From contig JAPPFO010000025.1 in the NCBI GenBank assembly GCA_028875175.1, positions 220 through 32,524 on the forward strand: a stretch of DNA of 32,305 nucleotides, in the 5' to 3' direction. The translations under genes were made by a program, and so were the position numbers. This stretch comes from Chloroflexota bacterium (GTDB taxonomy: Bacteria; Chloroflexota; UBA11872). Shown here one piece after another: positions 17,091 through 24,625 of this stretch (positions within the stretch are counted from its first letter, which is position 1; each line of letters begins with the position of its first letter). The notes beneath the pieces are model-generated. The model was given only the letters and a program-made list of their open reading frames with translations, searched no databases and was not told the DNA's origin.

Positions 17091-17572
17091 TGCGGGGTTT
17101 CGCCCGCCTCCTGCCGGTGCTTGTAGCTCTCGTTACCCTGTCGTCAACACCAGTCTTGGCCCACGGCGGCGACCTCGTCTACACCGGCGCCGCCGGCCCC
17201 TACCAGGTGCGCGCCTTCGCCAACTGGGCCGAAGGCTGGCTCGACTACTCCGTCGATCTCCGCAACGTCTCCACCGGTGCCAGGATTCCCGGCGCCGAGG
17301 TCCGCGTGACCGTCTTCGAGAACGGCGTCAACATCGCCCAATACACGGCCTTTGAGTCAGGTTCCGTCTACGAATTCGTCGAGCAAAGCCCCGAGGAAGT
17401 CCACTGGAACCTCGTCCTGGACATCTCCAGCGCCCTCGGACCCGCCAAACTCTCGCACTCGCTCGATCTGGCCCCCACCAACTGGGTCTGGCCCAGTGTG
17501 TTGGTCATCGGCGGCTTCTTCGCGGCCGTCGCCGCCCACACCTGGACCGCCCGCCGCCGCGCCCGCGCCTAG
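17090..17572 (+). CDS. Exported membrane-anchored protein, mature N-terminal His (copper-associated?)
   Basis: Unrecognised 160-residue protein. A signal peptide ends VLA before His25 (HGGDLVYTG), so the mature protein would start with His as in CopC. An extracytoplasmic beta-rich domain follows (YQVRAFANWAEGWLDYSVDLRNVSTGARIPGAEVRV), similar in style to YtkA/FixH-like immunoglobulin folds, and one membrane helix near residues 131-152 precedes an Arg-rich cytoplasmic tail. Translation is coupled to the preceding lipoprotein (TAATG). Its stop TAG shares the tetramer CTAG with the stop of the convergent copCD gene. Function unknown; the location suggests copper or cytochrome-oxidase maturation. 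Confidence 0.8.
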   Translation: MRGFARLLPVLVALVTLSSTPVLAHGGDLVYTGAAGPYQVRAFANWAEGWLDYSVDLRNVSTGARIPGAEVRVTVFENGVNIAQYTAFESGSVYEFVEQSPEEVHWNLVLDISSALGPAKLSHSLDLAPTNWVWPSVLVIGGFFAAVAAHTWTARRRARA

Positions 17573-19827
17573 CTCCGCGTCGTTTCCGGCAGGGTCTGGA
17601 TGAAGTTGATAATGTGCCACGTATCCAGTTCGCCGTAGCGCTCGCCGAACGCCGGCATCCCCGTGCCCTCGATCCCGTTGAAGACGAATCCGAACAGCGC
17701 GTCGTCCGGATGCAGCGGCACGTGGATCACCAGGTCCAGCGGCGGCGGATCCAGCGTCGCCGCCAGCGGACCGTCCCCGCGACCTGTCGGCCCGTGACAG
17801 CTCATGCACTCGGCCTCATAGATCTCGCGACCCGCGCTGACTGACACGTCATCCGGCGGAATCGGGTTCACCGCCGACGGCGCCACGCCCTGCTGCGGCC
17901 CGATGATCAGCAACCCGGCCCCCAGCAGAATCGCCGCGAATCCCGCTCCGGTCCCCGCCTGCCGCACCCGCGCCGCCCATCCCTGCCGGGCCAGCGTGGC
18001 CAGCGCCAGCACAAATCCCATCCCCGCCAGCGCTAGCCCCCAGAGCCGCACCGCCACCGTCACGTCCACTTCCGCTACGCCAATCGCCGTGGGAGACCCG
18101 ATGTTCAGCCGCACCGGCACCCGCGCATCAAACGCCCCCGGCTGCCGCACGATCGCCAGCACCTGCCAGGCCCCCGCCAGCGCGAACGCATCGGTCTCCG
18201 CCTCGAACGTCCCCTCCTCGGTCCGCACCGGACGCTCAACGGTCGTCCCCAGGTCCGTATCGAGATACCTGAGTTGCAACTCAACATCCGCCTCGCTGAC
18301 CCGTCCGTCCTGGGACGACAGGTCAACCTCCAGCGTGTTCGGGCCCGGCCGCCCCGGCGCCACCCGCACCCGCACCCTCGTATCGCCGCTTGCGCCCACG
18401 CCCTCCACCGCCAGCGGCACGTCGCCGCTGACCTGCCGCGCCGGCTCCCGCTCCGTGAGCACGCCCACCACCGCAAGCACGGCCGCCGCCAGCACGATCT
18501 CAGCCACCACCAGCGTCCGCAGCGCTCTCGCCGCACGCGCCCCGGCCGCGCCAGCCCCCGCCAGCCGCGGCCGCGTCCACCCCAGGTTCACCCCACCCAG
18601 CGCCAGCAGCGGCGCAACCAGTGCCAGCTTCACCACCAGCAGCAGCCCGTACTCCGTACGCCACAACCGCTCCGGTTCCACCACCTGCAACCAGGCGCTA
18701 TACGCGCCCGTCACCACGATTAGCCCAACGGCCACTGTCGCAACGGCGGAAAATCGCGCCGCAACCTCGATCAGATCGGCTGCCGCGGCTCCACCGATTC
18801 TCGCCCCGCGCGCCTGCCAGGCCGCCAGCAGCAACACCGGCAGGCCGCCCACCCAGGCGCCAACCGCCAGCAGGTGAATCAGGTCGGCTACCAGCGCCGG
18901 CCCCACGTCCACCAGCGCCGCCGCGTGGCTACCCATCGAAATGCTCGTCGCCATCACCACGCCCGCCGCCGCCACCCCGCCGAACGCTATCGCCTGGCGC
19001 CGCTCACCCGCCGACGTCGAAGTCGCCTGGTCGGCCAGCACCAGCGCCACCACCAAAGCTGCGGTGCGCGCAATCCACAGCGCGCCCCATTGCCCGGCCC
19101 CGAACACCTCGCCAAACCCCGCCAGCAGCGAGTCCCCGCCCAGGATCAGGATCTGCGTCCCCAGCAACCCGATCTGACCCGCTAGCGTCAGCAGCCCGCC
19201 GCCCAGTAACAGCAGCGCCGTCCGCCGATCCACGCCCCTACGTCGCGCCGGCTGAGCGCCGCGCCGCTGCACCAGCGCCTGCAAAGGCCCGCCAATCAGC
19301 ACTGCCATGCCCACGAACAGCAGCCAGCGCGAAACCGCCGCCGCCGGGCTCGATTCGATCGACGCCACCGCCACCGCCACGTCCGCCGCCACCGGCTCGC
19401 CCACCCCAAACGCAAACGACCCCCGAATCACGTGGCCGTCCACCACCGACAGCGTCCGCCACACCACCACGTAGGTGCCGTCCGCCAGCTCCCCCACCGG
19501 CACCAGCATCGCAGTGGGAGTAGTCGGATCGGGCTCCGTCGGACCCGTGGTCACCGGCTGCCCGTTGGCGTCCAGTACCTCCAGGCTGCTGTAGCTCAGG
19601 TCAATGGCCTCGCTGAACTCCGCGTACACCACTGGCGGCGCGGGATCCACCGCCGTCCCTGGACTCGGCGACGAACGCACCAGGTTGGCGTGCGCCCCGG
19701 ACGGCGCCGTAACCAGCGCCAGCGCCGTCAACGCGGCTAGGACAGCCAGGACCAGCCGCCCGCAGCGGAGCCCAGGCCCCCGCCGCGGGCCGCATGCACT
19801 ACCCCGCGCCACGCCGTCGGAACGCAT
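17569..19827 (-). CDS. CopC-CopD fusion with C-terminal cytochrome c domain
   Basis: Large membrane protein, about 752 residues. After the signal peptide (cleavage SGA before His46) comes a CopC domain: mature N-terminal His and the SVVDGHVIRGSFAFGV motif supply the usual His/Asp/His Cu(II) site. A CopD region with about 8 membrane helices follows, then an extracytoplasmic beta domain (about residues 480-590), another helix pair, and a class I cytochrome c domain (about 665-752) with CMSCH (Cys674, Cys677, His678) and a likely Met ligand in GMPAFGE. Fusions of CopC and CopD (YcnJ-like) are known importers; the haem domain adds a possible redox function. The ATG at 19827 overlaps the upstream gene by 29 bp; TTG 19869 and GTG 19812 are alternatives. 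Confidence 0.92.
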   Translation of the reverse strand: MRSDGVARGSACGPRRGPGLRCGRLVLAVLAALTALALVTAPSGAHANLVRSSPSPGTAVDPAPPVVYAEFSEAIDLSYSSLEVLDANGQPVTTGPTEPDPTTPTAMLVPVGELADGTYVVVWRTLSVVDGHVIRGSFAFGVGEPVAADVAVAVASIESSPAAAVSRWLLFVGMAVLIGGPLQALVQRRGAQPARRRGVDRRTALLLLGGGLLTLAGQIGLLGTQILILGGDSLLAGFGEVFGAGQWGALWIARTAALVVALVLADQATSTSAGERRQAIAFGGVAAAGVVMATSISMGSHAAALVDVGPALVADLIHLLAVGAWVGGLPVLLLAAWQARGARIGGAAAADLIEVAARFSAVATVAVGLIVVTGAYSAWLQVVEPERLWRTEYGLLLVVKLALVAPLLALGGVNLGWTRPRLAGAGAAGARAARALRTLVVAEIVLAAAVLAVVGVLTEREPARQVSGDVPLAVEGVGASGDTRVRVRVAPGRPGPNTLEVDLSSQDGRVSEADVELQLRYLDTDLGTTVERPVRTEEGTFEAETDAFALAGAWQVLAIVRQPGAFDARVPVRLNIGSPTAIGVAEVDVTVAVRLWGLALAGMGFVLALATLARQGWAARVRQAGTGAGFAAILLGAGLLIIGPQQGVAPSAVNPIPPDDVSVSAGREIYEAECMSCHGPTGRGDGPLAATLDPPPLDLVIHVPLHPDDALFGFVFNGIEGTGMPAFGERYGELDTWHIINFIQTLPETTRS

Positions 19828-21223
19828 GCAACGCCAGGCCAACGCCGGTTGCAAGCCCCAGCCCGCCAATCACCAACCCGGCAACCGCAACGGTCAGCGC
19901 CGTTGCCGAGGCGTCCGATGCGTCCCGCGCCTGCAACTGCGCCGCGGTGGCCACCCCGGCAATCTCGCGCGCGCTCGGCACCGGCCGCGGAAACTGCGCC
20001 TCCGTCGCCGACCGCACGTCATCGAACGTGCCCGGACCAGACGTGAACGTCTCGTCGACCGGCAATCCCTCAATCGTCCCAATGAACCGGAACCTATACG
20101 GCCCCGGCACAGTCGGAATAAACGGCGCCACGTAGCCGCCGCTCTCCCCCGGCAGCGGCGACAGCGCCATCTGCCGCGCCACGCCCGAGGCCGACATGTC
20201 CGCCGCCAGGTGCGTCACCTCCACCACCAGGCTGTTCGCCAGCCCCGTGACACCAACCCGGGCCCCGTGTCCGTCATCCGTCTGGACTTCGCCTTCGGCC
20301 GGGATGTGGATCGTCGCTACCGCTTCGATCGTCTCTCCGTCGCGCGAGTACTCCTGGTGCATGTTCGTGTTCAACGTCACCCGCACCTCGTTCATGCCCG
20401 GCGCCAGCTTCCCCAGGTGCAGGTACGGACTGTAGACCCGACCAAGTCGCACTCCGTTCACGTACACGTGCGGATGGCCTTGGCCCGCCACGTTTGGTGC
20501 ATTGACATGCTCCGGAGCCAGCGTGAATCCCTGCGGCATCACCACGAGGTTGGCCCCACCCACCGGATCCGGCTCCAGGCTGATCGCGACTCCCATCCCT
20601 TCAGGCGCCTCGACTTGCCCGACCTCTTCTGGTGCCGGCGGCATTGCCGGAACGCTGAGTGTCGTCGTCGCCTGCACCGTCTGCCCGCCGACCGCGTATT
20701 CGCTGTGACCGTTCGTCTGCAGCGTCACGCGAATCTCACGGTCCCCAGGCGCAACACTCTTCAGGTGGAACCATTCGCCGTAAACCCGGCCCACCTTCTC
20801 GCCATCCACGTAAACGTGCGCGTGCCCCTCGCCCTCCACGTCCGCCTGGTTCACCCGCTCCGGCGCGAACACAAAGCCGGTGGGGATGATCTGAACGTTG
20901 ATCCCGTCGATCGGATCGACCTCCGCCGTCACCTCCACCGACATGTCCGAGGTTTCCACCGTCCCGCCGTGATCGTGGACGCCGCTCGCTGCCTGGCCGG
21001 TCCCGTGGTGATCGACGCTCGCGCGCGTCACCGACAGATACACCCCGTTCGGCTGACCCTCATACGCCGGCTCCACCAGGAAGCCAACGTCAAACGTGAA
21101 GCCATGCACTTCACGTCCCTCATGCGCCCACACAACGCCCGCGGCCGCTGCCAGAACCGCCCCGGATACAACCAGGGCCAGCAGGCTGCGCCTCAGGCGC
21201 GGCAGGCGATGCCAGAAGCTCAT
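19799..21223 (-). CDS. Exported His-rich protein with tandemly duplicated HxH domain
   Basis: Unrecognised 474-residue envelope protein. The signal ends VWA before His34, so the mature N-terminus is His. Residues 34-70 (VGFLVEPAYEGQPNGVYL) and 330-415 (VVEVTHLAADM, PYRFRFIGTIEGLPVDETF) look like two halves of one beta domain found near copper genes. Between them lie two clear copies of a roughly 90-residue unit (102-191 and 218-308), each with GF-APE-VN, G-GH-HVYV-G, GRVY, HL, APG, RVTL-TN and EY. His-rich DHHGTG and VHDHGG occur at 71-86. A membrane helix near 442-466 anchors the C-terminus. Probable metal binding via the repeated HAH/HPH; function is inferred from the copC/copD neighbour. 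Confidence 0.85.
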   Translation of the reverse strand: MSFWHRLPRLRRSLLALVVSGAVLAAAAGVVWAHEGREVHGFTFDVGFLVEPAYEGQPNGVYLSVTRASVDHHGTGQAASGVHDHGGTVETSDMSVEVTAEVDPIDGINVQIIPTGFVFAPERVNQADVEGEGHAHVYVDGEKVGRVYGEWFHLKSVAPGDREIRVTLQTNGHSEYAVGGQTVQATTTLSVPAMPPAPEEVGQVEAPEGMGVAISLEPDPVGGANLVVMPQGFTLAPEHVNAPNVAGQGHPHVYVNGVRLGRVYSPYLHLGKLAPGMNEVRVTLNTNMHQEYSRDGETIEAVATIHIPAEGEVQTDDGHGARVGVTGLANSLVVEVTHLAADMSASGVARQMALSPLPGESGGYVAPFIPTVPGPYRFRFIGTIEGLPVDETFTSGPGTFDDVRSATEAQFPRPVPSAREIAGVATAAQLQARDASDASATALTVAVAGLVIGGLGLATGVGLALHAFRRRGAG

Positions 21224-21324
21224 CTGTAAACCTCGCAGTTAGGACGCAGACCTGCACGACACTCCTCGTCGCGGCAGGATTCGCGCCAATGGTCCGCGCA
21301 ACCGTGTGCGCGGATGCAAGCCAT

Positions 21325-21684
21325 CTACCGCAAGGCCAGCCTGGGCGGCGGCCGCGGCGGCCCGATGGCCGTCAGCCGCACCCGCCGAATATCGAATCCA
21401 ACCCGCTCAAACTTGCACACCGCCAGCAGCACCACCAGCACCGCCGGCATCACCCCCACCGGAAACGGCGACGACTGCTCCGGGAACTCCCCCGATGTCC
21501 CATCCGCCCGTTCCGCATCCGCCGCCGGCGGCGTCCACGGCAAGTGAATATGGTCATGCCCCTCATGCCCGGGCGGCGTCACCACCCCAAGCACCGGCGC
21601 CGCACTCGTCACCACCGACGGCGCCAGTAACGCCACCACGGCTAGCAGCAGAACGACGGCCGCGCCGACTCGAATGGGCTTCAT
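21325..21684 (-). CDS. Small His-rich membrane protein
   Basis: Unrecognised 119-residue protein, first gene of the minus-strand copper cluster. A hydrophobic N-terminal segment (about 7-29, signal anchor or signal peptide) is followed by the His cluster GHEGHDHIH (His40, 43, 45, 47), a Pro/acidic linker and a second hydrophobic segment (about 75-92) before a basic tail. The layout suggests an envelope-exposed metal-binding loop. TAGTCT sits 6 nt before the ATG and there is no Shine-Dalgarno, matching a leaderless start. A 101-bp gap separates it from the duplicated-domain gene, so co-transcription is likely but not certain. Confidence 0.72.
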   Translation of the reverse strand: MKPIRVGAAVVLLLAVVALLAPSVVTSAAPVLGVVTPPGHEGHDHIHLPWTPPAADAERADGTSGEFPEQSSPFPVGVMPAVLVVLLAVCKFERVGFDIRRVRLTAIGPPRPPPRLALR

Positions 21685-21690
21685 ACAGCC

Positions 21691-21696
21691 AGACTA
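21691..21696 (-). promoter_or_regulatory. -10-like TAGTCT positioned for a leaderless transcript
   Basis: TAGTCT lies 6 nt upstream of the ATG at 21684 on the minus strand, the same distance as TAGACT before GTG 16116. A convincing -35 was not found. Confidence 0.4.
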
Positions 21697-21826
21697 TCCG
21701 AACTGAACGCACAAGAGCTCGGCCCGATACCCGAAGCTGCATCACAGTGCCCGGGTCTCCAGTCAGCTTCGATTTCGGGCACAATTCCGCCAGCCTCTTC
21801 CCTCTTCTCTCACGAAAGCCATCCCC

Positions 21827-22606
21827 CTGACCAACCCCGCCTACGCCTTCGGCGACGACGACACCGCCGCCGAACGCCTGCGCATGCTCGCCTACGTCTT
21901 TGCGCCCGAGATCAAGAGCTTCCTGGGCCGCGTCCCGCCCGACCCCAGGCTGGTGATCGACCTCGGCTGCGGCCCCGGCTTCACCACCCGCCTCATCGCC
22001 GAGACACTCAACGCCCGCAAGACCGTCGGACTCGACACCTCCCAGCCCTTCTTGGACATTGCCGGGAGCGAACTCACTGACGGCCTTGACTTCCTTCATC
22101 ACGACGTCACCAGGGCGCCCTTCCCTACCGGCGCCGCCGACGTGCTCTTCTGCCACTTGCTGCTGCCGCACCTCGCCGACCCCGCCGCCGCGCTGCGGAC
22201 CTGGGCCTCCCAGCTACGACCCGCCGGCCTCCTTCTGGTCGACGAGGTATCTGACATCCACACCACCAACCCAACCTTTCGCACCTACCTTGACGCCGCC
22301 GAAGGTCTACTCGAAGGAATCGGCGGCGACCTTTACGTCGGCCGCCGTGTCGAGCAACTCGGCCGCGTCCCCGGCCTCCGCCGCATCTCCAGCCGCCTCG
22401 TCAAACACCCCGTCGCCACCGCTGCCTGCGCCCGCATGTTCCGCCTCAACCTCAACGCCTGGGGCCAAAACCCCCACGCCGCCCTCTCCGACCACGACCG
22501 CGCCAATCTCGGCGCCGACCTCGACAACCTCACCACCTCCCCCGCCACCACCGACATCCACTGGCAAATGCGCCAGGTCACCTTCAAAGCCACCACAGGC
22601 AGCTAG
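21827..22606 (+). CDS. Class I SAM-dependent methyltransferase
   Basis: Methyltransferase with the SAM-binding motif VIDLGCGPGFTTRLIAETL, acidic loop VGLDTSQPF and the post-motif LFCHLLLPHLADPAAAL. The first ATG in frame is 21884, but the in-frame sequence before it reads TNPAYAFGDDDTAAERLR, which resembles the start of related methyltransferases, and no ATG, GTG or TTG precedes it. A CTG at 21827 with GAAAG upstream is therefore proposed as the real start (259 residues); with ATG 21884 the protein would have 240. It is divergent from the copper cluster, with a 142-bp gap. Substrate unknown. Confidence 0.85.
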   Translation: MTNPAYAFGDDDTAAERLRMLAYVFAPEIKSFLGRVPPDPRLVIDLGCGPGFTTRLIAETLNARKTVGLDTSQPFLDIAGSELTDGLDFLHHDVTRAPFPTGAADVLFCHLLLPHLADPAAALRTWASQLRPAGLLLVDEVSDIHTTNPTFRTYLDAAEGLLEGIGGDLYVGRRVEQLGRVPGLRRISSRLVKHPVATAACARMFRLNLNAWGQNPHAALSDHDRANLGADLDNLTTSPATTDIHWQMRQVTFKATTGS

Positions 22607-22650
22607 CCGGCACCACCTTGCCCGCGCTCTAGTACAATCACCCAAAGGTT

Positions 22651-22707
22651 CCCCCCCGATGACAAGAGCCCAAGGGGCTCTCTCCGGCAACGGAGTAGTC
22701 GGGGGGG
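22651..22707 (+). ncRNA. Candidate structured RNA: three-stem junction with GNRA tetraloop
   Basis: Outer stem of 9 bp (22651-22659 with 22699-22707), inner stem P2 AGAGCCC/GGGCTCT (22665-22671 with 22675-22681) and directly adjacent P3 CTCCG/CGGAG (22682-22686 with 22691-22695) closed by the tetraloop GCAA. TACAAT lies upstream at 22633-22638 without a clear -35. The fold could be a compound terminator between the convergent methyltransferase and DUF3800 genes, or a small RNA. The strand is chosen because GCAA is a stable GNRA loop in this direction. No known Rfam family was recognised. Confidence 0.45.
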
Positions 22708-22727
22708 TCGCACTTTAATTTGCCCAA

Positions 22728-23390
22728 CTAGGAGCGCCGCGCCGTCAAACGCTCGAGGCTCGCAACATCGCTCGACATTGCCGGACGAATCTTGTCGAAA
22801 TAGCCCGAGTCACCTCTCTCGAATCTCCGAAATACTGCCCAGCACAAGTAATCCGCGACTTGTAGCCCATAGTGAGCTCGCGAGTCATGATGCAGGACGC
22901 GAAAGATCGGACGGTTGGGCAGTAACTCGGACAGCGCAGACCTGACAGACTTCTCAATCGCCTTTCGGCGGCTTCGCAGCGGAACCAGATCGGCAATCAC
23001 GATTACCTCTTTGGCCGTGGACTCCATCGTTCCAGATAGGACGCGACCAATCAGCGAACTGAGCATCTCGGCATAGAGCCGTTCGCTGCTGGACTGCGAG
23101 GAACGAGCCGCTCGCTTCTCAGAAATGAGCGAGTGAACGCTCATTTCTGCGAGATGGGCGCCGATGATGTCGAACACCTTGCGTCGAACATGTCGGTTGT
23201 CGGTGGAACAGTGAAAACGCTCGTGATCGATCCCGTACTCGAGGCAGTCGTACTTATATGCATCCAGCGCCTGATACATCGCAAACGGCCGCTTCATGCT
23301 CACGCTCGTCAGCACGAAGTGGCGAGTCCCGTGCGCGCTGAAGTCCAGGTTCCCTGACTCGTCCAGGAATATGTAAACGCAATCGCTCAC
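22728..23390 (-). CDS. DUF3800 domain protein
   Basis: 220-residue protein of the DUF3800 family, predicted to have an RNase H-like fold. The N-terminal DESG motif (IFLDESGNLDF, Asp10-Glu11) and the C-terminal LQVADYLCWAVFRRFERGD are the family hallmarks. DUF3800 genes are often found on mobile or defence-associated DNA and their activity is largely unknown. The gene is visibly less GC-biased at third codon positions than its neighbours and stands alone, which suggests horizontal acquisition. It begins with GTG and has only a weak upstream AGG. It is convergent with the methyltransferase gene. Confidence 0.9.
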   Translation of the reverse strand: MSDCVYIFLDESGNLDFSAHGTRHFVLTSVSMKRPFAMYQALDAYKYDCLEYGIDHERFHCSTDNRHVRRKVFDIIGAHLAEMSVHSLISEKRAARSSQSSSERLYAEMLSSLIGRVLSGTMESTAKEVIVIADLVPLRSRRKAIEKSVRSALSELLPNRPIFRVLHHDSRAHYGLQVADYLCWAVFRRFERGDSGYFDKIRPAMSSDVASLERLTARRS

Positions 23391-23566
23391 CGGCGGCCCA
23401 GGCCCTTTCCTGATCGCTGTCCTGCCAGACAGCGCATCCCGACACTAGGAAGGTGCCCAGGGACTCCGAGCTGACCGCACGGATCACTGGCGCACCCCGC
23501 GTACCCGCCCGGCGGCTCATCGCCGCAATCCGCGTATCATGCCCCACACCGCACCGGCGCCACCCC

Positions 23567-24592
23567 ATGAACCTCGACAGCCGCACCTGGGACGCCCGCT
23601 ACGGCCGCGGCATCCTGGCGGCCCACGGGCCTCAATACACCGACTACATCGCCATCACCTCGCCCAGCGCCTGGGCGGTCGCCGAGCCTCACTTACCCCA
23701 TCCGCCACGCGCCCTTGAGTACCAGCGCGGCATGGGCCAGGACTACCTGGAAGACCTGATCCGGCGTCTCCCTGATGCCGAAGTCGTCCTCGCCATCGGC
23801 GGCGGCAACGCCCTCGATGTCGGCAAGGTCGCCGCCTGGAAGCTCGGCAAGCCCCTCGTCATGATCCCCACCATCGTCTCCACCGGCGCCATCTTCCAGG
23901 CCCCCGTCGCCTTCCGCCGCGAGCCCGTCTGGCAGTTCTACTTCGACACCATCGCGCCCGAGTACCTGATCCTGGACTTCGACGTCATCGCCGCCGCGCC
24001 CCCGCACCTCAACCGCGCCGGCATGGGCGAGTGCATCTGCCTCCTCGGTCACGTCGGCTCCTGGCGCTGGTGGGCCGACAACCGTTCCGACGGTGTCCCT
24101 TGGGACCAGTCCGCGGCCGACGAAACGATGGCCTGGATCCGCCGCCGCTGCGCCGAGTTCGCCGCCGGGCTCGACGCCCGGGGCCGCCCCAACGACGACG
24201 CCCTCCGCATCGCCAGCGAGGTCAACCGGGAGCGTTACGACATCCCCACATACGACCTCAAGGTCTCCCACAGCATCGACCACACTTTCGTCATGGCCTT
24301 CGAGTGGGTCCACAGCTACGAGCTCATCCACTCCGAAGTCGTCTCCCTCGGCGCCCTCATCAACGCGTACGTATACGAGTGGGGCTTCGACGAAACCAGG
24401 GCGCTGCTCGACGCCTGCCAGGTCCGCTACCGCCCCGCCGACATCGGCTGCACCTGGGACCAGGTCCGCGCCGTCCTCGCCAACCTCAACGAGCTCAACG
24501 ACCGCCTCGGCCACGGCCAAAACTGGTTCCATCTCAACTCGCTTTCCGACCAGTCGTTCCAGCAAATGGCGGCCGCGATCGACGCGCCCTGA
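23567..24592 (+). CDS. Iron-containing alcohol dehydrogenase/glycerol-1-phosphate dehydrogenase-like protein
   Basis: Cytoplasmic NAD(P)-dependent polyol dehydrogenase-like protein of the DHQS/Fe-ADH superfamily, 341 residues. The nucleotide loop IGGGNALDVGKVAAW (residues 78-91) and PTIVSTGAIFQAP are canonical. Metal ligands appear modified: GMGECICLL places Glu155 where glycerol dehydrogenases have Asp, with His239 (SIDHTF) and His255 (LIHSEV) as the other two. The ATG at 23567 begins MNLDSRTWDARYG; the frame is open upstream to 23453 but that part lacks family character. It is followed after 33 bp by a Gfo/Idh oxidoreductase, suggesting a sugar or polyol pathway. The reaction cannot be fixed from sequence. 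Confidence 0.83.
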   Translation: MNLDSRTWDARYGRGILAAHGPQYTDYIAITSPSAWAVAEPHLPHPPRALEYQRGMGQDYLEDLIRRLPDAEVVLAIGGGNALDVGKVAAWKLGKPLVMIPTIVSTGAIFQAPVAFRREPVWQFYFDTIAPEYLILDFDVIAAAPPHLNRAGMGECICLLGHVGSWRWWADNRSDGVPWDQSAADETMAWIRRRCAEFAAGLDARGRPNDDALRIASEVNRERYDIPTYDLKVSHSIDHTFVMAFEWVHSYELIHSEVVSLGALINAYVYEWGFDETRALLDACQVRYRPADIGCTWDQVRAVLANLNELNDRLGHGQNWFHLNSLSDQSFQQMAAAIDAP

Positions 24593-24625
24593 GTCGCCCA
24601 TGCGCCCTCAGCTGACGAGCCACCC

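Noticed and set aside
19604-21229. 541-codon open frame on plus opposite the duplicated-domain gene
   Set aside because: Arg/His-rich composition typical of a shadow; the minus strand shows signal peptides, membrane segments and a repeated domain.
22640-22710. SAM-I riboswitch
   Set aside because: CCCGATGA and CCGGCAAC are present but the GAGGGA kink-turn part, P3 and P4 are missing and no plus-strand gene follows directly.
22610-22720. Integron attC site at the structured element
   Set aside because: No GTTRRRY/RYYYAAC core pair, and no cassette organisation around the DUF3800 gene.
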